A stretch of DNA of 64,000 nt from Candidatus Schekmanbacteria bacterium RIFCSPLOWO2_02_FULL_38_14 (GTDB taxonomy: Bacteria; Schekmanbacteria; GWA2-38-11): NCBI GenBank assembly GCA_001790855.1, contig MGDH01000008.1, positions 1 through 64,000 of the forward strand, in the 5' to 3' direction. How positions within the stretch are numbered: the stretch's first letter is position 1; every line of letters begins with the position of its first letter. Position numbers and translations under genes: made by a program. This document shows, one piece after another, positions 46,625 to 53,246 of this stretch. The notes under the pieces were generated by a model. It was given only the letters and a program-made list of their open reading frames with translations. It had not been told where the DNA came from and did not search any database.

Positions 46625-46783
46625 TCATTCATGCCAGTTTTTTACTTTTGTACTAGGTGTATAGGGAGGAGTCCCGCCACTGTTGACATTAGTATTGGAA
46701 TTAGTGGATGCTGAGATTATCTCAGTTCCTAAAATACCTATCACTACAATTGCCAGTCCCAGAATTACTAATTTCTTAAACAT
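46625..46783 (-). CDS. Small exported or membrane peptide of 52 residues
   Basis: A short gene between the PilX-like and TPR genes, on the same strand. ATG 46783 follows a textbook GGAGGTGA ribosome site. The product has a signal or membrane helix (MFKKLVILGLAIVVIGILG) and a Ser/Thr/Asn/Pro-rich polar tail ending KNWHE; TGA at 46625-46627. No family is recognised. The ribosome site and operon position argue that it is real. It could be a small pilus-associated protein. Confidence 0.65.
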   Translation of the reverse strand: MFKKLVILGLAIVVIGILGTEIISASTNSNTNVNSGGTPPYTPSTKVKNWHE

Positions 46784-46817
46784 ACAATCACCTCCAGTCA
46801 TTGTTTTTTAGAAAAAA

Positions 46818-47891
46818 TTACCATTGTCCATGGTTATATGAAGTCCATAGACCTGTAACCGCATCACCATTGCCTGCTGATTTTGTTAGAGTACTTATAT
46901 CCACCAGTTCTGCTTTATAAATTTGCCCTGTGGCAATACTTAAAGTTGTTATTGTAGATGTTATATAGTCGCTTCCAACTTTAGTGACTACCGGCTCTAA
47001 CCTGCTAACTCCTGCAACAGCAGTTCCATAAGGGGTATAAAGTTCACCACGTAGCGTTGTCCCGCCCTGCAGTATGAAAGTTTTGTTTACATTATTAATA
47101 ATAGGTTCTCCAACAATATCCCAGTCTTCGGTAGCGAGATTATTGTCACGGTCTTTGTATATTATTAATGCCTTGTTTTGGTCATGGGTCTCATAGGCAT
47201 TAGTACAAATTCCTGTTATTTTGCCAAGAGTCGCCGGCTCAATCCCATAATCATATCCATTGCCTCCAATTACTACACTATTGTAAGAGTAGTTGTCAAT
47301 ATTTAAAGTAGAATTTGAAGAATCTTTAAAAGTTTGAAAAACCAAAAGATTATCTTCGAATTGTACTTCAATATCTCCATTGACTTTTTTAGGGTTTTCA
47401 CCTTCAAACATTGATTCAACTGCCGGGAAAGTAATTTTTGTAGGATCTGTCCAAAACCATTTGGGCCTATTAAGGGTTATAAGGGCATTACTCCCACTGA
47501 TTGTTATCCTCTTATAAAGTGGCCAGTTTCCTTCAGCATTGGAAGAACTCAAAAGAGTTAAGAGACTGCTATCTTTATACCATGTAGTATCTACCCAATT
47601 TAACGGATTTGTAATAGTTGTCCGGGGAGGAGTTGAAGTTGAACCTACTTCGTAGATTTGGCTTGTTTCTGAGAAATTATTACCCGCAGAAGAAGTGAGA
47701 CTTGACCTTACTGCCTCCATTCCTCCTTCAGCGATATAAAGGGCTTCTGTCGCTGTCCTTACATTACCTGATATTTTAATTTCAGTGGTAGAGGTAATCA
47801 ATATAGCAAGCCCCAAGACGGTTATAGAAACCAGAATCAAAAGAGCAATAACAAAAGCTGCTCCTTTTTCAGAACCAAGATTTAACTTCAA
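46818..47891 (-). CDS. pilX: PilX-like minor pilus assembly protein
   Basis: A 357-residue protein with the PilX N-terminal signature: KGAAFVIALLILVSITVLGLAILITSTTEIKISGNVRTATEALYIAEGGMEAVRSSL, with a membrane helix at about 11-32 and the conserved Glu-x-I-x-N region. The rest is an extracellular beta-rich domain. The TTG start at 47891 is supported by GGGAGG 8 bases upstream. It lies downstream of the pilW-like gene and upstream of the 52-residue peptide, the standard order of minor-pilin operons (fimT/U-pilV-pilW-pilX). It shares only the N-terminal region with the larger PilX-like protein at 24296-26008. Confidence 0.82.
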   Translation of the reverse strand: MKLNLGSEKGAAFVIALLILVSITVLGLAILITSTTEIKISGNVRTATEALYIAEGGMEAVRSSLTSSAGNNFSETSQIYEVGSTSTPPRTTITNPLNWVDTTWYKDSSLLTLLSSSNAEGNWPLYKRITISGSNALITLNRPKWFWTDPTKITFPAVESMFEGENPKKVNGDIEVQFEDNLLVFQTFKDSSNSTLNIDNYSYNSVVIGGNGYDYGIEPATLGKITGICTNAYETHDQNKALIIYKDRDNNLATEDWDIVGEPIINNVNKTFILQGGTTLRGELYTPYGTAVAGVSRLEPVVTKVGSDYITSTITTLSIATGQIYKAELVDISTLTKSAGNGDAVTGLWTSYNHGQW

Positions 47892-48002
47892 TCCTCTTGC
47901 CTCCCTTATAGCTACTATTTTATTTTCGTTAATTTTACTCTTAAACTATAATTTTTGTCCACAGTTTTTATCTGAAAATCTTCCTTCAAATTCCCTTTAA
48001 TT

Positions 48003-48085
48003 CCCCTTTGCTAAAGGGGAGAATTTTAAGTTCCCCTTTGAAACCTGCCTGCCGGCAGGCAGGAAGGGGGATATAGGGGGATTTT
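48003..48085. repeat. Hairpin repeat cluster between pilX and pilW
   Basis: A CCCCTTT/AAAGGGG hairpin at 48003-48019 is followed by another TTCCCCTTTG run and a perfect 20-base palindrome (CCTGCCTGCCGGCAGGCAGG, 48044-48063), then AGGGGGATATAGGGGG. A near-copy of the palindrome is embedded in the repeat at 24145-24239. It looks like a modular REP-type element lying inside the minor-pilin operon and could attenuate transcription. Confidence 0.7.
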
Positions 48086-48094
48086 TCACATAAT

Positions 48095-48952
48095 TCAATC
48101 AGCTAAGTTTCTCAGCATTACATCTGTCTCAAGCCTTGTCCTGTGATAATTTAATTCGTTTGATGGATAAGGGATTCCTGTGTCATAATTTCCTGAGCTT
48201 GTATATCCCTTTTCGGTTTTTGATGTTCTGCCTACAAGAAGTATGCCAATACTTCTTATTTGTGTTGTGTCAAGAAGGTTGACTCCTGTATATGGCGATG
48301 GCAATGGATCTGGAATACTAACATTGCTCCCATCGTAATATTTAAACTGGAGATAATCCAAGTTATTGCAAACCGGGTCATTGCCACCTCCATCTATTTC
48401 CCTTGTGAGTTCCTTGTCAGTGGTATCTATTGTATAGGTTACGGTATTGACCACATGTATTGTGCTACCTGCTGGATATGTACTTGACAGAGCTGAGGTT
48501 ACGGTTAAAGACCCTGTGGCTGTACTAGAGATAGTAGCTTGGCTCCATTTCGCTCCATCAGTTATATAAATTGTCTTACCGATTCCAAAATCCACGCTTG
48601 AATTTACAGAGAGTACTGTTCCGGATGCATAATCACTTGATAATTCTGTATGTACATCTGAGCGATTGGCTAAGAAGGTAATGGAATTTTCTGTAGCATT
48701 AGTAATTCTTATTATGGTGCTTGGAGATGTGGCAGAGGGAACACCATAACCTGTTATCCTGAGGTCTCTGCTGAGGGCGTCCGTTGCTACTCGCAAATTC
48801 TGCTGCATCTCTGTTAACTGGTCCTGAAGGTTATAGCTTTTCTGCTGATAATCAAAAAATTGATAAATAAAAACTACTAATATGCTGCTTAAAAGCACCG
48901 CTATCATCATTTCTATGAGGGTAAAACCATTTATATTTTCCCTATTAAACAT
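48095..48952 (-). CDS. pilW: PilW-like minor pilin (type IV prepilin signal)
   Basis: A 285-residue prepilin: NINGFTLIEMMIAVLLSSILVVFIYQFF carries the G-F-T-L-I-E processing site for PilD, about 8 residues from ATG 48952. The longer frame to 49033 adds 27 residues encoded by the palindromic repeat (MMNYEIASGLKSLAMTV) and is an artefact of the insertion. The C-terminal domain is beta-rich with YTIDTTDKELTREIDG. A GIY-YIG-bearing repeat separates it from pilV, so its native promoter or translational coupling may be disturbed. Confidence 0.85.
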   Translation of the reverse strand: MFNRENINGFTLIEMMIAVLLSSILVVFIYQFFDYQQKSYNLQDQLTEMQQNLRVATDALSRDLRITGYGVPSATSPSTIIRITNATENSITFLANRSDVHTELSSDYASGTVLSVNSSVDFGIGKTIYITDGAKWSQATISSTATGSLTVTSALSSTYPAGSTIHVVNTVTYTIDTTDKELTREIDGGGNDPVCNNLDYLQFKYYDGSNVSIPDPLPSPYTGVNLLDTTQIRSIGILLVGRTSKTEKGYTSSGNYDTGIPYPSNELNYHRTRLETDVMLRNLAD

Positions 48953-48986
48953 AAGGCTATTGGATGGTTTCGTTCTCGATTTTACC

Positions 48987-49452
48987 GTCATTGCGAGGGA
49001 CTTTAGTCCCGAAGCAATCTCATAATTCATCATATAAATCTTTCCATTCTGGATTCATATTTTTAATCAATCCAATTTTCTTATCTCTTGAACCTGACTT
49101 AATCTGTTTTTCTCTCAAAATAGCGTTTTCTATATCATCAAATACCTCATAATAAACCAATTTATTAACATTATATTTCTTCGTAAATCCTTGATGGATT
49201 TCTTTATTCCCTTTAGTACAATTTTTATGCTCATAAACCCTTCTTATTAAGTCATTTGTAACTCCTGTATAAAGAACCGTATTCCATTCATTAGTCATTA
49301 TATAAATGTAATATTGCTTTCCCACGAGATTACAGAATTTCTCCTGAGCCTTAAAGAATGAGATTGCGGAGCTTGTTCCGAGCAATGCGAAGGAATCTGC
49401 TCCGGGTTTGCTTCGGCTTTGCCTCGCAACCGCTTTGCTCCTCGCAATGACA
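48987..49452. mobile_element. Palindromic element carrying a GIY-YIG nuclease gene (copy 3 of TGTCATTGCGAG family)
   Basis: The left half 48987-49023 (GTCATTGCGAGG...GCAATCTCAT) and right half 49358-49452 (ATGAGATTGC...CTCGCAATGACA) are the two arms of the repeat seen gene-free at 24145-24239 and 26045-26139. The 334 bases between the inner 10-base arms replace the loop and hold the GIY-YIG gene. The right half is longer than in copies 1 and 2 and contains extra CTTCGGCTTTGCCTCGC-type sequence. The whole unit lies between pilV and pilW. Confidence 0.75.
49020..49325 (-). CDS. GIY-YIG single-domain endonuclease
   Basis: A compact nuclease of about 101 residues if GTG 49325 is the start. The open frame extends to TTG 49385, but the extra 20 residues come from repeat sequence. 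Motifs: YYIYIMTN, VLYTGVTNDLIRRVYEHK (the second YxG half with the catalytic Arg), KLVYYEVFDDIENAILREKQIK and the tail NPEWKDLYDEL. This is the UvrC-like/YhbQ-type stand-alone family. The stop codon TGA lies inside the repeat arm GCAATCTCAT. It probably cuts or nicks DNA; whether it mobilises the element is inference. Confidence 0.85.
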   Translation of the reverse strand: MGKQYYIYIMTNEWNTVLYTGVTNDLIRRVYEHKNCTKGNKEIHQGFTKKYNVNKLVYYEVFDDIENAILREKQIKSGSRDKKIGLIKNMNPEWKDLYDEL

Positions 49453-49505
49453 TCTTAACTAAATTATCCCAACTCTTTTTTATGAAAAAGCCAATTTTTA
49501 TTCCT

Positions 49506-49895
49506 TTACTGTGCTATTGCGGTCGTTAAACTCACACTGTGCGGTGTTGTTGAGATGAAAGGTTTCATCTCATACCATGTGACAGCAACAGTTATTGTCT
49601 TCATACCTGTCTGTGGTACACCTGACGCGACTGTTGTAGTCCTTGTAAATGCATTGTTTAATCCTATATTGGTTTCTGTCTGATTGGCGATGCTATCATA
49701 GTCGGTATTTTTCAACTGCTCAATTTTTTCCTGTGCGAGGTTTGTGGCGTAGGTAATTGCTTTGCTAAAGACATTACTCTTTATAATAGCTACATTTAAT
49801 GCAAAAAAACTTAATAACCCTATTGCCAATACTATCATGGCAACCATAACTTCAATGAGAGTAAATCCACCAGCATTTTTTTTAAATTTTTTCAT
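49506..49895 (-). CDS. pilV: PilV-like minor pilin
   Basis: A 129-residue prepilin starting at ATG 49895 (GGGAG five bases upstream; the frame from GTG 49907 overlaps the upstream stop). The leader MKKFKKNAG is followed by GFTLIEVMVAMIVLAIGLLSFFALN, the PilD cleavage site and N-terminal helix of PilV-type minor pilins. The remaining 95 residues form a small beta domain. It follows the GspH/FimT-like gene by 2 bases and was originally next to pilW, before the palindromic element arrived. Confidence 0.85.
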   Translation of the reverse strand: MKKFKKNAGGFTLIEVMVAMIVLAIGLLSFFALNVAIIKSNVFSKAITYATNLAQEKIEQLKNTDYDSIANQTETNIGLNNAFTRTTTVASGVPQTGMKTITVAVTWYEMKPFISTTPHSVSLTTAIAQ

Positions 49896-49897
49896 AT

Positions 49898-50479
49898 TTA
49901 CTCCCACGGAGGATTAATGCTTGATTTATACCTGTAAGATTTTATTCTTCCTGTTGTAATGACTGTTACTGCCTTCATGCGGTCCTTGCTACTTGCTGTA
50001 AGGTCCTGAGAAAGGATAAAATAAGCAGTCCCGTTATCGCTGGCAGTCCCATCTGTTTTGAAATAAAATTTAGGGGGATTTCCTGAAAAATTTACAGAAC
50101 TTGTAATTGCGCTTCCGCTGACCCCGATGGTTCCGGAAACATATCCAAATCGCACATCCGGGGAATCAGTGCCTATATTTACTGTCTTATATAATTCACT
50201 ACTGTCAGCAGTTCCATTATTATTATTATCATCATAAATACTATAGCGATTGTTGTTTATATCAAAAGTTATAATGTACTTATTATTTTCAGAAATAGCG
50301 CGGAACTTTGCCAGCATTAAATCAGAAAAAAGGTTTCTGGCAGCTCCGTTTACTCTTATGTTCCTAAGCATGGAGATTATTGATGGAGTAGCAATGGCTG
50401 CCATTACACCCATTATGGCAACAACAATAAGGGTTTCTAAAAGGGTAAATCCATAATCTCTTTTTTTAAAATGTTTCAT
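49898..50479 (-). CDS. FimT/GspH-like minor pilin
   Basis: A 193-residue prepilin and first gene of the minor-pilin operon. The leader MKHFKKRDYGFTLLETLIVVAIMGVMAAIATPSI carries the G-F-T-L-x-E processing site. ARNLFSDLMLAKFRAISENNKYIITFD matches the GspH/FimT N-terminal family, and a calcium-loop-like DDNNNNGTADSSE lies at about 87-99. The C-terminal domain is beta-rich. These proteins prime pilus assembly at the tip; FimT homologues also bind DNA during uptake. Confidence 0.85.
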   Translation of the reverse strand: MKHFKKRDYGFTLLETLIVVAIMGVMAAIATPSIISMLRNIRVNGAARNLFSDLMLAKFRAISENNKYIITFDINNNRYSIYDDNNNNGTADSSELYKTVNIGTDSPDVRFGYVSGTIGVSGSAITSSVNFSGNPPKFYFKTDGTASDNGTAYFILSQDLTASSKDRMKAVTVITTGRIKSYRYKSSINPPWE

Positions 50480-50556
50480 AATTAAAAATACATCAGATTT
50501 CTTGCAAAATCAAGAGAACTATTGGGGAACAGGAAACAGATTTTTTCATCATTATG

Positions 50557-50967
50557 CTATTTTTCGGGCTTTTCTTCTCTAAAAGTAGCCAATAAATTAA
50601 TCACAAAGAGCAGAATAGAGACAGCCATAGTTATCCCGAACAGCACCAGCAGGTAATCTGTTAATCTTCCTCCAAAATAGACTGAGATTGTATAAAAGGT
50701 TGCCATCCCAATAAGCCCTATGTTTGCGGTCCAGAACTGAATGTTTGCCATTGGTTTGCTGTAAAGTTCCTTGCCACGGAATCTTGGAAGGACATGGTAC
50801 CCTACTCCGAAAATCATCATTGATACAAAACCAAGAAGGTTAAAGTGGGAATGAACAAACACAAGGTTCTGATAGTTTGAATTATAAAGGAAAAGAACTC
50901 CCAGGATTGTTCCCAAAAGAAGATAGGTGAGAGATGCTTTTATAAACCTTACAACAAAGATATCCAT
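50557..50967 (-). CDS. Small haem-copper-oxidase subunit I-like membrane protein
   Basis: A 136-residue protein with about four membrane helices. The central FVHSHFNLLGFVSMMIFGVGYHVLPRFRGKEL is like the segment around the haem-ligand histidines of CcoN/NorB-type subunit I, but only a quarter of the protein is present. Such mini-proteins are annotated as cytochrome-c oxidase-like or as haem-binding sensors. It lies 55 bases downstream of a Crp/Fnr regulator on the same strand and is probably its target. Function in NO or oxygen response is inferred. Confidence 0.7.
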   Translation of the reverse strand: MDIFVVRFIKASLTYLLLGTILGVLFLYNSNYQNLVFVHSHFNLLGFVSMMIFGVGYHVLPRFRGKELYSKPMANIQFWTANIGLIGMATFYTISVYFGGRLTDYLLVLFGITMAVSILLFVINLLATFREEKPEK

Positions 50968-51022
50968 GCAAAACTCCTTTCTTTTTTATTAAAGGGTATT
51001 TCAATTTAATATGAGATATATT

Positions 51023-51709
51023 TTACCCTTCGATAATTTTTAACAGCTTGCCTATATTCAAAATTATTATTTTTCTTTCTGATGACTTGATAATTCCGTC
51101 TTTTGTCCATCTGCTCATTATCCTGATTGTAGTTTCAACAGTTGTTCCAACCATTTCAGCTATATCCTGTCTTGTAAGCAGCAGGCTGAGTTTTACAGTA
51201 TTTTTATCCTTTTCTCCAACCTTATCTGCCATTTTAACCAGCAGGCTTGCAATTCTTTTTTCAACTCTTTCAACAGCAAGATTTCTTATGGTATCAATGG
51301 CTTCTCTGAGCCTTCTTCCTAAAGTTCCAATAATTTTTCTTGCTATAACAGGATATTTTTCTAAAAGATTAAAAAAGTCCTTTCTTGATGTCATCATGAT
51401 TTCACAATCTTCCATTGCTTCAGCAGTAGCCGGGTAGGGACCACCATCAAATATTGAAACCTGGGCAAAGGCTTCACCGCTTGGTATCACTTCTAATAAT
51501 ACATTTTTTCCCGTTTCAGAATGTTTTATAATTTTTACCTTTCCTTCTTTTACTATGCAAAGATATTCCGAGGGTTCACCTTCAAAAAAAATGTATTCTC
51601 CCTTTGAATATTTTTTCTCGAAAAAGTTTTTTGCAATAATCCTGCAGTCTTCTTCAGGGAGTGATGAGAATAAAGAGTTTTTCTTCAAAAGTTCAAATTT
51701 TTCATTCAT
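51023..51709 (-). CDS. Crp/Fnr-family transcriptional regulator
   Basis: A 228-residue regulator. The cyclic-nucleotide-binding-like beta barrel fills residues 10-120 (GEYIFFEGEPSEYLCIVKEGKVKIIK; VIPSGEAFAQVSIFDGGPYPATAEA), followed by a long dimerisation helix and a helix-turn-helix with LTRQDIAEMVGTTVETTIRIMSRW (about 177-200). It lacks the N-terminal Cys cluster of FNR, so it is not an obvious Fe-S sensor. The effector is unknown. It precedes the small oxidase-like gene in an apparent two-gene operon. No good TTGAT-N4-ATCAA box was found upstream. Confidence 0.9.
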   Translation of the reverse strand: MNEKFELLKKNSLFSSLPEEDCRIIAKNFFEKKYSKGEYIFFEGEPSEYLCIVKEGKVKIIKHSETGKNVLLEVIPSGEAFAQVSIFDGGPYPATAEAMEDCEIMMTSRKDFFNLLEKYPVIARKIIGTLGRRLREAIDTIRNLAVERVEKRIASLLVKMADKVGEKDKNTVKLSLLLTRQDIAEMVGTTVETTIRIMSRWTKDGIIKSSERKIIILNIGKLLKIIEG

Positions 51710-51861
51710 GCCTTTAACTTATATTAAATTACTTTTTATTTCAATATGTTAATTGATTCTTTCTCAACAACTTAATTTATTTTAAGATTAAGAAATATCA
51801 TTTGATTTATGAAGGGCATATATATAACATAGCAAAAAGTAACAATAAAAGGAATAAACAA

Positions 51862-51972
51862 ATGCCCCGTATTTTCGACAATATCCAGCAACAACTTTTA
51901 CCAGCTCTTCAGGATACATTAAAAGTCGCAAACCGTGCAGACTTTGAGCATAAGAGAGGGAAAATAAAATAA
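51862..51972 (+). pseudogene. N-terminal stub of a phospholipase-D/SNF2-type helicase
   Basis: A 36-residue frame beginning MPRIFDNIQQQLLPALQDTL, which matches the conserved start of large PLD-domain helicases found in defence loci. The family would continue CVGYFNLRGW after RADF, but here it switches to EHKRGKIK and stops at TAA 51970-51972. This marks a deletion junction just 6 bases upstream of radC. Confidence 0.5.
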
Positions 51973-51978
51973 AAAATA

Positions 51979-52674
51979 ATGAGTAAAGATAAATCTTTCA
52001 CCATTCACGACCTGCCAAAACAGGAAAGACCAAGAGAAAGGCTTAAGAATCTCGGAGCAGAAGCACTTTCCTCCCAGGAACTTTTGGCATTGATTATTGG
52101 TCGCGGTATTCCAAAAAAATCAGTCATAAATATTGCACAGGAGTTATTGACAAAGTTTGGCAATATTAAAGCTATAAGTCAGGCAACTATAGAGGAACTA
52201 TCTCAAATAAAAGGGATAGGTTTTGCAAAGGCAGTACAAATAAAAGCCTGTTTTGAATTAGGCAAAAGACAGGATTTGGAACCAGAGATTAAAAATATTG
52301 ATATCTCAAATCCAGAAAGTTTGATAAAAGTTATCAGTGCAAGTATTCAGGATAAAGCAAAGGAACATTTCAAGCTTGTTCTTTTAAATGCACGGAATAA
52401 AATCATTGGTATATCTACTATATCTGTTGGCACATTAAACTCAAATTTAGTGCATCCGCGAGAAGTTTTTAAAGAAGCTATCGTCCATAGTGCTGCTTCA
52501 GTCGTTTTAGTCCATAATCATCCTTCTGGTGACCCTGAGCCTTCGGAAGATGATTTGACGATTACAAAAAGATTAGTAGAAGCTGGCAAAATTTTAGGGA
52601 TTGAGGTTACAGACCATATAATTATTACTAAAAATGGATTTTTTAGTTTTAAAGAGAGAGGATTATTGAGATAA
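51979..52674 (+). CDS. radC: RadC-family JAB/MPN-domain protein
   Basis: A 231-residue protein. N-terminal helix-hairpin-helix region (ERLKNLGAEALSSQELLALIIGRG and ELSQIKGIGFAKAVQIKACFELG) is followed by the JAMM metalloprotease-like domain: HPREVFKEAI and the metal-binding HNHPSGDPEPSEDD near residues 175-188. RadC proteins are often carried on genomic islands; their biochemical role is unresolved and the old repair assignment is doubtful. It lies at the left border of the restriction-modification island and 41 bases upstream of the ORF6N gene. Confidence 0.92.
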   Translation: MSKDKSFTIHDLPKQERPRERLKNLGAEALSSQELLALIIGRGIPKKSVINIAQELLTKFGNIKAISQATIEELSQIKGIGFAKAVQIKACFELGKRQDLEPEIKNIDISNPESLIKVISASIQDKAKEHFKLVLLNARNKIIGISTISVGTLNSNLVHPREVFKEAIVHSAASVVLVHNHPSGDPEPSEDDLTITKRLVEAGKILGIEVTDHIIITKNGFFSFKERGLLR

Positions 52675-52679
52675 ACTTG

Positions 52680-52698
52680 AAGTCACAAATTGTGACTT
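52680..52698. promoter_or_regulatory. Perfect palindrome, candidate operator upstream of the ORF6N gene
   Basis: AAGTCACAA-A-TTGTGACTT: 9-base perfect inverted repeats around one base, between radC and the ORF6N gene (ATG at 52716). A related TGTGA...TCACA repeat lies after the specificity gene at 56621-56637. It is likely a binding site for the adjacent DNA-binding protein. Confidence 0.55.
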
Positions 52699-52715
52699 TA
52701 GAATGGAAAGGGTAG

Positions 52716-53231
52716 ATGAAGACACTGATTCCATTAGAAGCGATTGAGAAAAAAATCTATTTGATACGTGGACAAAAGGTGATGTTAGATAAGGACCTTG
52801 CAGTTCTTTATTGTGTAAAAGCGATACGATTAAGAGAACAAGTTAAACGAAATATAAAACGTTTTCCTGAAGATTTTATGTTCCAATTAGATGAAAAAGA
52901 GATTGACATTATGGTATCGCAAAATGCGATACCTTCACGTAAATACCTCGGAGGGTATCAGCCTTATGTTTTCACAGAACAAGGAGTTGCAATGCTCGCC
53001 ACTGTTTTAAACAGTGAAAGAGCAATAAAAGTCAACATTGAGGTTATGAGAACATTTGTCAGGCTACGCCAGATGCTTGCTTCCAACAAAGAACTTGCCA
53101 AAAGGCTTGATGAACTTGAAAGTAAATATGATGCACAATTCAGGGTTGTCTTTGACGCTATCCGTCAGTTGATGACTCCACCTGAACCAAGACAGAAACA
53201 AATTGGCTTTCTCAAAGGCAAAGAGAAATAA
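52716..53231 (+). CDS. ORF6N-domain DNA-binding protein
   Basis: A 171-residue protein with an N-terminal ORF6N domain (residues 5-90: PLEAIEKKIYLIRGQKVMLDKDLAVLY, VKRNIKRFPEDFMFQL, YQPYVFTEQGVAMLATVLNS) known from phage antirepressors and from restriction-modification loci. A helical C-terminal tail follows. It stands 15 bases upstream of the nuclease-methylase gene in the same direction, and a palindrome precedes it, so a role as local regulator is likely. It has no enzymatic motif. Confidence 0.88.
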   Translation: MKTLIPLEAIEKKIYLIRGQKVMLDKDLAVLYCVKAIRLREQVKRNIKRFPEDFMFQLDEKEIDIMVSQNAIPSRKYLGGYQPYVFTEQGVAMLATVLNSERAIKVNIEVMRTFVRLRQMLASNKELAKRLDELESKYDAQFRVVFDAIRQLMTPPEPRQKQIGFLKGKEK

Positions 53232-53246
53232 AGGATAGTATTTACT

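Noticed and set aside
48953-49033. 27-residue extension of the PilW-like protein
   Set aside because: It is encoded by the palindromic repeat arm and flank; a prepilin leader should be short, so ATG 48952 is used.
51710-51800. FNR box upstream of the Crp/Fnr gene
   Set aside because: The best candidate (TTGATTCTTTCTCAA) has the wrong spacing and imperfect arms.
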